From Nocardia sp. NBC_01327 (GTDB taxonomy: Bacteria; Actinomycetota; Actinomycetes; Mycobacteriales; Mycobacteriaceae), in assembly GCF_035958815.1 (NCBI RefSeq), contig NZ_CP108383.1, forward strand, positions 6,510,001 to 6,574,000: a stretch of DNA of 64,000 nucleotides, given 5' to 3'. The translations under genes and the position numbers were made by a program. The notes beneath the pieces were generated by a model, which made no database searches, was not told the origin of the DNA, and saw only the letters and a program-made list of their open reading frames with translations. The stretch's first letter is position 1, and every line of letters begins with the position of its first letter. This document shows positions 15,180 through 28,107 of the stretch, piece after piece.

Positions 15180-16610
15180 ATGACCACAACAACAGTCCCC
15201 GTTGCCTTTTCGACGCTCACCGATGCGGCCGCCGCACTGCGCTCCGGGGCGGTGAGCGCGGTCGAACTGATCGAGGGCGCCCTTGCCACCGCCGATGCGG
15301 TCGACGGCAGTCTCGGCGTTTTCCTGGCCCGCTTCGACGAACGGGCACGGGCGCAGGCCGAGCGGGTGGACGCGAAGATCGCGGCAGGCGGCGAACTGGC
15401 TCCGCTCGACGGAATACCGCTGGGCGTCAAGGACATTCTCGCTCACGCTCACGCGTCCACCACCGCGCAGAGTCTGGTGCTCGCGCCCGAATGGGGCGCC
15501 GCCACCGGCGATTGCGCCGTGGTGTCCCGGCTGGAACAGGCCGGGGCGATCGTCACCGGCAAGACCACCACCATGGAGTTCGCGATCGGTGTTCCCGATC
15601 CGGATAAACCGTTTCCGGTGCCGCGCAATGCCTGGGACCTGGACCGGTGGGCCGGTGGATCCAGTTCCGGATCCGGATCCGGCGTGGCGGCGGGCATGTT
15701 CCTGGGCGCCATCGGCACCGACACCGCGGGCAGTATCCGAATTCCCGCCGCGTTCAACGGAATCACCGGTTTGAAGCCCACCTTCGGGCGGGTGCCGAAA
15801 TCCGGTGTCGTCCCCCTGGGCTACACCCTCGACCATGTCGGGCCGATGGCGCGCTCGGCCGCGGACTGCGCGCTGCTGCTGTCGGTGATCGCCGGGCACG
15901 AGGCCGCCGACCCGTACAGCTCGCCCGCCGCGGTCGACGACTACTCCGGTGCGCTCACCGGCGATCTGCGTGGAATCACCATCGGCGTAGACGATCTCGA
16001 CCGCTACGCCAATGCGGGCATCGACCCGGCCCAGCCGGAACTGTTCGCCGCGGCGATCGCCGCACTGCGCGAGGCCGGGGCGACCGTGGTGCCGGTGGAA
16101 GTCCCGATGTATCCGGAGGTGTCCGCGATCGATGTCGTGGTCATGCTCGCCGAGGCGCACACCTACCATCGCGAGGATCTGCGCACCCGCTGGAGCGATT
16201 ACGGCCGCGGCACCCGCGTCATCCTCGCCGCGGGCGATGCGCTCAGCGCCTCGGATTACATTCAGGCGCAACGGGTTCGGCGCATCGCACAGCAGCGGAT
16301 GGCCGCGCTGTTCACCGAGGTCGACCTGGTTCTCACCCCGACCGGCCATCTCGGCGCGCCACCGCTGGCCGCCATCGACCAGCTGCAGCCGCTGAATGTG
16401 CTTGCGTCCCTGCACACCCCGTACTGGAATCCGCTCGGCAATCCGACCCTCGCCGTGCCGATCGGCCTGTCGAGCGAGCACACACCGCTGTCGATGTCCC
16501 TCAGCGGCAGGCCCTTCGCCGAAGCCACCGTACTGCGCGCCGGCGATGCCTATCAGCGCCTGACCGACCACCATCTGCGCACGCCCGACCTCACGAAAGG
16601 CCTGTCATGA
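15180..16610 (+). CDS. Amidase-signature family hydrolase
   Basis: A 476-aa amidase with the full Ser-cisSer-Lys triad context: Lys in GIPLGVKDIL, the Gly/Ser-rich GGSSSGSGSGVAAG, and the nucleophile Ser in GTDTAGSIRIPAA. The start at 15180 follows GAGGAG. It is co-transcribed with gntR and overlaps the following 47-aa gene by 4 bp. It would hydrolyse an amide or carbamate. In this context it may free amine or carboxylate groups from an organosulfur or organonitrogen substrate, but the true substrate is unknown. Confidence 0.92.
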   Translation: MTTTTVPVAFSTLTDAAAALRSGAVSAVELIEGALATADAVDGSLGVFLARFDERARAQAERVDAKIAAGGELAPLDGIPLGVKDILAHAHASTTAQSLVLAPEWGAATGDCAVVSRLEQAGAIVTGKTTTMEFAIGVPDPDKPFPVPRNAWDLDRWAGGSSSGSGSGVAAGMFLGAIGTDTAGSIRIPAAFNGITGLKPTFGRVPKSGVVPLGYTLDHVGPMARSAADCALLLSVIAGHEAADPYSSPAAVDDYSGALTGDLRGITIGVDDLDRYANAGIDPAQPELFAAAIAALREAGATVVPVEVPMYPEVSAIDVVVMLAEAHTYHREDLRTRWSDYGRGTRVILAAGDALSASDYIQAQRVRRIAQQRMAALFTEVDLVLTPTGHLGAPPLAAIDQLQPLNVLASLHTPYWNPLGNPTLAVPIGLSSEHTPLSMSLSGRPFAEATVLRAGDAYQRLTDHHLRTPDLTKGLS

Positions 16611-16750
16611 CCGAATCCTGGTCCACCGATCCGGCGGAGAATGCCGCCGTCACCGCACTCGGCGAGGTGGTGCAGGCCATGGCGGCCATGCTGCACGGCG
16701 TCGAGGACACCCAGCACACCAACCCGAGCGGCGGATTCGTCCTCGGCTGA
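16607..16750 (+). CDS. 47-aa protein translationally coupled to the amidase
   Basis: A short acidic protein starting MTESWSTDPAENAAV and ending SGGFVLG, with one probable helix (about residues 11-32). Its ATG overlaps the amidase TGA (ATGA), a strong sign that it is translated. I do not recognise the family. The arrangement recalls AtzE/AtzG-type amidases with a small partner subunit, but the sequence does not obviously match AtzG. It is followed by 154 nt without a gene. Confidence 0.6.
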   Translation: MTESWSTDPAENAAVTALGEVVQAMAAMLHGVEDTQHTNPSGGFVLG

Positions 16751-16904
16751 GAGCCGCCAAGCGTACTGCAGCAGTGCCCGCACCACCATCGGCCGACCCG
16801 ATCAGCGGGAAGATCATCCGCTGTGAGGGTGGTCACCGTTAACTTCGAGGGGTGCCTCGCCGCTTGGCGGGGCCGGTTCTCGCTAGTGGTTCGGAGGTGC
16901 GGGC

Positions 16905-18089
16905 ATGTCGCACAGCGTTGTTCATCGGGTGGCGGAGATTTCCGGGCAGTTGGCGGAGGCCGCTGCCGAGACGGAGCAGGCGGGCAAACTGTCCGACAAG
17001 AGCGTCGCGCTGATCCGCGATGCCGGGGCGATGCGCATGCTGCAGCCCACCGACTTCGGCGGATTCGCCGCGCACCCCAGGGATTTCGCCGAGGCGGTCA
17101 TGGCGGTGTCCGCGGCCTGCGGGTCGACGGGGTGGGTATGCGGCGTGGGCGGGGTGCATCCGTGGGAGATGGCGCTCATGGATCGCCGGCTGCAGGAAGA
17201 GGTGTGGGGCGCGAATCCGGATACCTGGATCGCCTCGCCCTATGCGCCGCAGGGTATCGCCACGCCGACCGACGGCGGCTACATCCTGAAGGGCCGGTGG
17301 AGCTTCTCCTCCGGGACCGACCATTGCGACTGGATCTTTCTGGGCGCCATAGTCGGTGACGCCGACGGCATGCCCGTAATGCCGCCGCAGATCCTGCATG
17401 TGGTGCTGCCGCGCGCGGACTACACCATCGTGGACGATTCCTGGGATGTCATCGGACTGTGCGGCACCGGCAGTAAGGACGTGATCGTCGACGGTGCGTT
17501 CATCCCGGCGTATCGCACCATCGACTCGGAGGAGGTCTCCTCCGGAACCCTTGCCGCCGACCGGGCCGGGCGCACCGAAACCGTGTACCGGCTGCCGTTC
17601 TGGGCCATGTTCCCGCTCGGCATCACCGCGGCCGTCATCGGTATCGCGGAGGGCGCACTGGCCGCGCACCTGGACTATCAGCGCGGCCGGATCACCGCCA
17701 TGGGCACCGCGATCAAGGATGATCCGTACGTGCTGTACGCCATTTCCGAGGCGGCCTCGGAGATCGCGGCGTCACGCGCCCAGCTGCTGGACGGGATCAG
17801 CAGGCTCTACGATCTGGCCGATGCGGGTGCGCCGATCACTTTCGCCGATCGGTCCGTGGTGCGCCGCAATCAGGTTCGCTGCGCCTGGCGCGCGGTGGCC
17901 GCGGTCGATGAGATCTTCGCCCGGTCCGGTGGCAATGCCGTGCGCAAGGGTCATGTGCTGCAGCGCTTCTGGCGGGATGCGCATGTGGGCCTGCAGCATG
18001 CCATTCATATTCCGGGATCGATCTACCACTCCGACGCGCTGACCTCGATGGGCATCGAACCGGAGGGCATGCTGCGGGCGCTGATCTGA
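16905..18089 (+). CDS. Group D flavin monooxygenase (HsaA/DszC-like)
   Basis: A 394-aa protein with the acyl-CoA dehydrogenase fold of two-component flavin monooxygenases. The segments SAACGSTGWVCGVGGVH, WSFSSGTDHCDW, VIGLCGTGSKDVIV and QRFWRDAHVG closely parallel HsaA-type hydroxylases; DszC (sulfide/sulfoxide oxidation) shares the fold. A GGAGG-type site precedes the ATG at 16905. In this sulfur locus a DszC-like S-oxygenation is attractive. The close similarity to HsaA makes aromatic hydroxylation an equal alternative. Confidence 0.88.
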   Translation: MSHSVVHRVAEISGQLAEAAAETEQAGKLSDKSVALIRDAGAMRMLQPTDFGGFAAHPRDFAEAVMAVSAACGSTGWVCGVGGVHPWEMALMDRRLQEEVWGANPDTWIASPYAPQGIATPTDGGYILKGRWSFSSGTDHCDWIFLGAIVGDADGMPVMPPQILHVVLPRADYTIVDDSWDVIGLCGTGSKDVIVDGAFIPAYRTIDSEEVSSGTLAADRAGRTETVYRLPFWAMFPLGITAAVIGIAEGALAAHLDYQRGRITAMGTAIKDDPYVLYAISEAASEIAASRAQLLDGISRLYDLADAGAPITFADRSVVRRNQVRCAWRAVAAVDEIFARSGGNAVRKGHVLQRFWRDAHVGLQHAIHIPGSIYHSDALTSMGIEPEGMLRALI

Positions 18090-18119
18090 ACGACCTGTCC
18101 GATCAGTGGCCGACCGGCA

Positions 18120-18842
18120 TCACGGCCGAATGCCACCGGGAGTTCCGGAACCGCACGGAGTCAGGGCGCGGGGTAGTTCGACGGTGAAAGTGCCACTGCG
18201 ACCGGCCTCGTGCTCGACCCACACCGCGCCCGCGTGTGCGGCGACTATCGACTGAACCACGGCCAGCCCCAGCCCGGCGGTAGCCCTGCCGGCGGTGGTC
18301 GCCTGACCATTCGTGGTGGCTTCGATGCGAATCACCCGCTCGCCCGCGATGAGTCGCACCGAGACCACGGCGCCGGGCTCGGCGGCGGCCATCGCGCACG
18401 CGATCAGGTTCGACAGCGCCAGGCGCAGGCGAATGCGATCGCCGACCACCCCGCAGGAATCAGGGCCTTCGATTGTCAATGCCGCCAGGCGATTATGCGA
18501 TTCGGGGACATGGACGTCGCGCAGGACCTCATCGGCCACGGCGCCCATGTCCACGGGCTGCCATTCGAATGGATACAGCACATCCATTCGGGTGAGGGTC
18601 AATAATTCGTCGAGCATGCGGCGCATGCGCACCGACTCCTGGGCGATCCGGTCCATCACCAGATCGCCGTCGGATTCCGCGCCCTGCCGATACCGATCGA
18701 CGAGTTCGCCGATTTCGGTCAGCGGGGCGCGCAGGTCATCGTTCGCCTCGATCAGCAACTGACCCATTCGGTTCTCGGTTCGAACAATGTCGGGCGTGAA
18801 TCGCCCAGGTCGAAGGGAGAAGATCGGGTCCGTCGCATTCAT
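18120..18842 (-). CDS. Degenerate histidine-kinase-like protein
   Basis: A 240-aa soluble protein aligning with the HisKA plus HATPase core of sensor kinases but with key boxes lost. The H-box reads ANDDLRAPLTEI, where a His would precede ELR in active kinases, so the phospho-acceptor is Asp. The N-box reads LSNLIACAM, without its second Asn, and no DxGxG G1 box is seen. Only the GLGLAVVQSIVAAHAG G2 region and the terminal GTFTVELP strand are well kept. There are no membrane segments or HAMP domain and no adjacent response regulator. It is probably a pseudokinase or ATP-binding regulator. Confidence 0.75.
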   Translation of the reverse strand: MNATDPIFSLRPGRFTPDIVRTENRMGQLLIEANDDLRAPLTEIGELVDRYRQGAESDGDLVMDRIAQESVRMRRMLDELLTLTRMDVLYPFEWQPVDMGAVADEVLRDVHVPESHNRLAALTIEGPDSCGVVGDRIRLRLALSNLIACAMAAAEPGAVVSVRLIAGERVIRIEATTNGQATTAGRATAGLGLAVVQSIVAAHAGAVWVEHEAGRSGTFTVELPRALTPCGSGTPGGIRP

Positions 18843-19015
18843 TCTGCGCTGTCCCTTCTGACCGAGGGTCGAGGTGCGGCCGAGCCGAATAATACGGAAC
18901 CATGGCGTCTCGCAACGGCCCAACCATATGACTCCAGATATCAGCTGGCAACCGCAGGAACTGTGATCCGAACCACTCGGGACCACAAATGCGGCGCGGA
19001 CCGCGCCCTCGTCGC

Positions 19016-20062
19016 TCAGTGGTTGCGGTGCGTGATCAGGTCCGCCAGCACCCGCAGATCCGCGGAGTTTTCCGCATCCGCACCGGCGCGCTCCAGGCAG
19101 GCCAGCGCCGCGGCGATCTCCCGCTCCGCCTCCGAGCTCGCCCATCTGCGCGCGCCCGCCCGCTCGATCAACTCGGTCAATCGGGCAACCGCGAGATCGT
19201 CGACCGGCTCGTCGCGGTAGTACAGGCGGCCGAGTTGCGCACCGGCCGCGGTGCCGGAAGACAGCGCCGCCATGACCGGAAGCGACTTCTTATGGCTGCG
19301 CAGATCCGAGCCGACGGGCTTGCCGGTCGCCTTCGGATCGCCCCAGATGCCGAGCAGATCATCCACCAGCTGGAAGGCCGTGCCGAGATGCCTTCCGAAG
19401 GAACGCATCTCACCGATCTGCCGCGGCCCCGCACCCACCGCGATCGCGCCGAGCTCGCACGCGCAACCCAGGAGCGCGGCCGTTTTGCCCGCCGCCATGG
19501 TCAGGCATTCGTCCAGGGTGACATCGGTGCGGCTCTCGAACGAGATATCGGCGGATTGGCCCGCGCACAGTTCCAGCACCGTCTCGGTGAGTACCCGCAG
19601 GGCGGGGCCGGGCGTCGCCACCTCGGCCAGCACGTCGATCGCCAAGGCCTGCAAGGCATCACCGGCCAGAATTGCCTGGCCGACACCGAACACCGACCAG
19701 GCCGATGGGCGGTGCCTGCGGGTCAGGTCATGGTCCATGACGTCATCGTGCAGCAGCGAAAAGTCGTGCACGAGTTCGACGGCCACCGCCGCGGGCACCG
19801 CGGCCCGGGCGAGCAGATCACCGAGCGGACCGCTCACCGCGCGCGCGGCCGCCAGCGTCAGCGCCGGCCGCACCGCCTTCCCGGATTCGGAGCAGGCGGC
19901 GCCGTCGGCATTCCACCAGCCCACGTGATATCCGACTATGTGCCGCAGGGGTCCGGGCAGCCGGTCCACCGCAGCGCGATGGGCGGGTTCCACCAGTTCC
20001 CGGGTATGCGCCAGTACCTGTGCGGCGGTCTTGGTTTCAGGCGCGAACGGACCAGCAGTCAT
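19016..20062 (-). CDS. Geranylgeranyl-diphosphate-type polyprenyl synthase
   Basis: A 348-aa trans-isoprenyl diphosphate synthase. The first aspartate motif is DDVMD (within HDFSLLHDDVMDHD), and the second is the actinobacterial GGPP-synthase form DDLLGIWGD followed by GKPVGSDLRSHKKSLPV. It condenses IPP with an allylic diphosphate using Mg2+. The start at 20062 was chosen because the upstream reading-frame extension is not homologous. No terpene cyclase or encapsulin gene is adjacent. Product chain length is an inference from the motif. Confidence 0.9.
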   Translation of the reverse strand: MTAGPFAPETKTAAQVLAHTRELVEPAHRAAVDRLPGPLRHIVGYHVGWWNADGAACSESGKAVRPALTLAAARAVSGPLGDLLARAAVPAAVAVELVHDFSLLHDDVMDHDLTRRHRPSAWSVFGVGQAILAGDALQALAIDVLAEVATPGPALRVLTETVLELCAGQSADISFESRTDVTLDECLTMAAGKTAALLGCACELGAIAVGAGPRQIGEMRSFGRHLGTAFQLVDDLLGIWGDPKATGKPVGSDLRSHKKSLPVMAALSSGTAAGAQLGRLYYRDEPVDDLAVARLTELIERAGARRWASSEAEREIAAALACLERAGADAENSADLRVLADLITHRNH

Positions 20063-20355
20063 TCGACCTCCAGGGCTCAAAGGATGTAGCGCGAGGGGTA
20101 CCGCAGGATGACGCGGGGGAAATGACTTGGGATGCAATCCAATTGCGGACTGTAGCGGACGAATCCGACAAAAGCCCTTGTGTGGCAACCTTGTCGCTAT
20201 CAAAGTTCTATATCGATCCGAAGCCGACCCATAGAGCAAGCGTCCGCTCGGGGACGGTGCGTATGTTGCGAGCCTCGGATTCAATCGATTCGTCTGCCGA
20301 ATCGCCTGCCGGCAGATAGCGTCTCGCAACGGCCGCCCAACAGTGAGGAATCCCC
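20063..20355. promoter_or_regulatory. Divergent promoter region, GGPP synthase / anchored protein
   Basis: This 293-bp gap between divergent genes contains a 7-bp inverted repeat, CGATTCG (20286-20292) and CGAATCG (20298-20304), with a 5-nt spacer. TTGCGAG and CTCGCAA form a wider pair around it. An AT-richer stretch near 20200-20220 could hold the leftward promoter. A GAGGA site at 20344-20348 serves the rightward gene. No gene was recognised. Confidence 0.35.
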
Positions 20356-21033
20356 TTGACTCAATCCGAGAAAGCAGAACTGTCCTTCCCCCCGGTTGAG
20401 CCCCCGCCTTTTCCCGAAACGCAACCCGAAAAGCGAGGATTCACACGCCGGAAGCTCGCCGCCATCGCCGGTGTGCTGCCCCTGAGCGCGATCGCCGTCG
20501 GCGCCACGTACTACGCCCGAAACGACGGAAATGCCGGTTCCACCGCAGCTCAGGGCAGTACGAGTACTACCGCCAAGCCGGCGAACTTCGGCGCCGTCCC
20601 CACCCAAACCGAACCCCCGGCCGGCCTGGTCCCCGAAATAGCGAAAATCGGAACCCGCCACATTGCCGCACTGCACTCGATCCATCTCTATTTGAATCAC
20701 ATGTCGACCTACGACCCCCAATCGCTGGACGACTATTTCACCGGCGCCATAGACGCGTCAACGGGCGCACATCGCCAACAATTGATCGATACCAACAACG
20801 CGACCCGCGAATACTTCCTCGCCACGAACAGCCGCAGCGAAGTCATCGAATTCAACTGCGGCCTCCGAGCGATCACCGGCACCACCGCCCTCGGCGTCGG
20901 CTACGTAAAACAATCCACCACAACCGATCTCACCCCCACCCCCGCGGTCTCCCTCACCGCCTCGGTGGTCACCGCGGAAGAACAACCCGACGGCCGCTGG
21001 CTCATCAGCGACGTAAAACTCATCTCGACGTGA
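20356..21033 (+). CDS. Membrane-anchored extracytoplasmic protein
   Basis: A 225-aa protein using TTG as start, 7 nt after a GAGGA ribosome site. A Pro-rich cytoplasmic N-terminus (about 35 residues) is followed by one membrane segment (about 36-55, KLAAIAGVLPLSAIAVGATY), a Ser/Thr-rich linker and an exported domain of about 140 residues. The exported part has an NTF2/Mce-associated-protein look and ends WLISDVKLIST. There is no enzymatic motif. It is divergent from the GGPP synthase. Confidence 0.75.
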   Translation: MTQSEKAELSFPPVEPPPFPETQPEKRGFTRRKLAAIAGVLPLSAIAVGATYYARNDGNAGSTAAQGSTSTTAKPANFGAVPTQTEPPAGLVPEIAKIGTRHIAALHSIHLYLNHMSTYDPQSLDDYFTGAIDASTGAHRQQLIDTNNATREYFLATNSRSEVIEFNCGLRAITGTTALGVGYVKQSTTTDLTPTPAVSLTASVVTAEEQPDGRWLISDVKLIST

Positions 21034-21125
21034 CCGTTCAGGCCGCCGCCGCACCGACAGCCACCGCGATCGCCGACCACTGCTGAAGTAGGCCGGAATC
21101 GCCGAACATCGCTGCCTGCAATAGT

Positions 21126-21563
21126 TCAGCGTTGGTTCGCCCGTTCTGCGATTTGAGCCTCGGCCAGAGTTACCAGTTTATCGACGGTGGGCGGGAGTTC
21201 GCGCGAAAGAATCGCGCGCATGATCGGGCGCAGGATGAATGCGGTCGATCCGTGTGCGCTGATATCGAAGGTGACCGCGCATCCGTCATCGGTGGGCTCG
21301 ATGCTGTGGACCCAGTCCATCCGCCCGCCCATGGGGAGGAAGAATCGGTCTGTATAGCGCTGCGGCCGAATGCATTCGACGATCTCCCAGACGCGCACGG
21401 GCTGCCCCTTCAACTTCACCGAGCCGCGCGCACCCAGCTCGAACGAGCCCTCGATCGACTCCAGGGCGCCGTCCCAGCGAGTGCGACCGGCGACATCGGC
21501 GAGCAACGCCCAGATGTCCTCAGGTGCGGCGGAGGTTGTACGGGTGACAGTGATGACCTTCAT
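21126..21563 (-). CDS. SRPBCC (START-like) domain protein
   Basis: A 145-aa protein of the polyketide cyclase/START-like fold. The N-terminal strand and helix segment DIWALLADVAGRTRWDGALESIE is typical, and the C-terminal long helix ends LVTLAEAQIAERANQR. Such proteins bind hydrophobic ligands in a deep cavity. The start at 21563 follows a GGACC-like site. Palindromic repeats at 21609-21630 suggest ligand-controlled expression, but no regulator gene is adjacent. Confidence 0.85.
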   Translation of the reverse strand: MKVITVTRTTSAAPEDIWALLADVAGRTRWDGALESIEGSFELGARGSVKLKGQPVRVWEIVECIRPQRYTDRFFLPMGGRMDWVHSIEPTDDGCAVTFDISAHGSTAFILRPIMRAILSRELPPTVDKLVTLAEAQIAERANQR

Positions 21564-21608
21564 GACAGGTCCTTTCGATCCGGCGCCGAGGCCGGTGCGA
21601 TCTCTCGC

Positions 21609-21630
21609 CTAAGACTAATGTCTAAGACAT
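21609..21630. promoter_or_regulatory. Repeat and palindrome upstream of SRPBCC gene
   Basis: CTAAGAC occurs at 21609-21615 and 21622-21628. The second copy lies in the palindrome ATGTCT-A-AGACAT (21618-21630). The pattern resembles a MarR or ArsR operator. No cognate regulator gene is adjacent. The following 193 bp up to 21823 show nothing else I can support. Confidence 0.45.
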
Positions 21631-21823
21631 ATGTACTATAGCGCAGACGCGGCCGATCGCAACAGCGAATTCACTTGCGCCGCATGTGCAGATCCCCGAG
21701 GGACGCCCCGCTGCGGCGACACCGCATCCCCCCCATCATGGGCGGACGAGACTCGGCGCTCCCGGCTCTGAACGAGTCGCGGGCGTACCCCCTACGAGCG
21801 CAGGCGTCGAGACCGGCCGCGGC

Positions 21824-22171
21824 TCAGAGGTCTTGGGAGAGGAGGGTGTTGCACCAGATGCGGATGCGGTCGACGGGGAGGTTGTCGGATTGGTCGCAGT
21901 ATCTGGAGAATTCGCGGCGGCCTTTGAGGGCGGGGCGTTCGGGGAGGTTGAGGGCTTCTGCCCATTGGAGGGCCAGGAGTTCGGCGGCTACGGGGTCGTA
22001 GTCGGCGGGGACCGCGCCGAGGGCCTCGGTGAGGGTTCCCAGGCCGCATTCGTCGGCGGGTTCGGTGTGCAGACTCCACTGCAGTGGTTCGAGATTCATC
22101 CAGTCGAGGATGTGGGCGATCCGGGCCGACATCCTGTCTGGCTCGGCCTGGTGGTGCGGGTCCACCCCCAT
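21824..22171 (-). CDS. Hypothetical protein
   Basis: A 115-aa protein I do not recognise. The start at 22171 is set by a very strong AAGGAGG ribosome site. The sequence is soluble, acidic in the middle (TEPADECGLGTL, ADYDPVAAELLALQWAEAL) and ends with a basic, Cys-containing segment. It lies on the same strand as, and downstream of, the large carboxylase gene, but the strong hairpin at 22351-22399 separates them. Confidence 0.65.
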   Translation of the reverse strand: MGVDPHHQAEPDRMSARIAHILDWMNLEPLQWSLHTEPADECGLGTLTEALGAVPADYDPVAAELLALQWAEALNLPERPALKGRREFSRYCDQSDNLPVDRIRIWCNTLLSQDL

Positions 22172-22350
22172 TGGTGGCCCTCCTTCCCGTGGATTCCCAA
22201 CTTCCCCGAGCACTGACACTTCACCGCGACAACGCAAATCACCAGCGAACTAGCTGCGCTGGAAGCATACGACGCCCCACCCAGTGTGCTCTCACCAGGT
22301 GCTTTTCGCCGGGCATCCGCAGGACTCGGCCCGCGGAACACCCTCGAACG

Positions 22351-22399
22351 CCCTGCGCCCCAGACCTGACCGGTACTCGGAAAGGCCTGGGGCGCAGGG
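22351..22399 (-). terminator. Strong hairpin after the acyl-CoA carboxylase gene
   Basis: A perfect 13-bp stem, CCCTGCGCCCCAG (22351-22363) and its complement (22387-22399), is extended inward by three further pairs after one mismatch. It lies 45 nt beyond the carboxylase stop codon. The rest of the gap from 22172 to 22443 shows no gene. Confidence 0.65.
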
Positions 22400-22443
22400 G
22401 AATACGCTACCTCGGCGTACTGCCGATCAGAAGATCGGAAGCA

Positions 22444-27900
<5,457 letters not shown>

Positions 27901-28107
27901 CTCGCCGACTCCTTTCCACAGCACTGGCCCGGTAGGGCAAGGGTGATTACTCCCGGTTCCGCTTAGTGTGCACTCCGCTTCGAGCAGATGCACAGCGTCA
28001 CGGGGTTACCCGTCCGTATTGCGGGAATCGGCCCCACATGCGGGTAGAACCCGCCGCAATTGTGGAGATCGACAGTGATGTCGGTGCCCGCTGCCAGACT
28101 CGGGCAT

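Noticed and set aside
16607..16750. AtzG-like assignment of the 47-aa protein
   Set aside because: Position fits, but length and sequence do not show the expected family pattern, so no name was given.
16754..16870. A 10-bp inverted pair CCGCCAAGCG / CGCTTGGCGG, 97 bp apart, between the 47-aa gene and the flavin monooxygenase
   Set aside because: Short arms, far apart, no second copy and no gene inside; chance is likely at this GC content.
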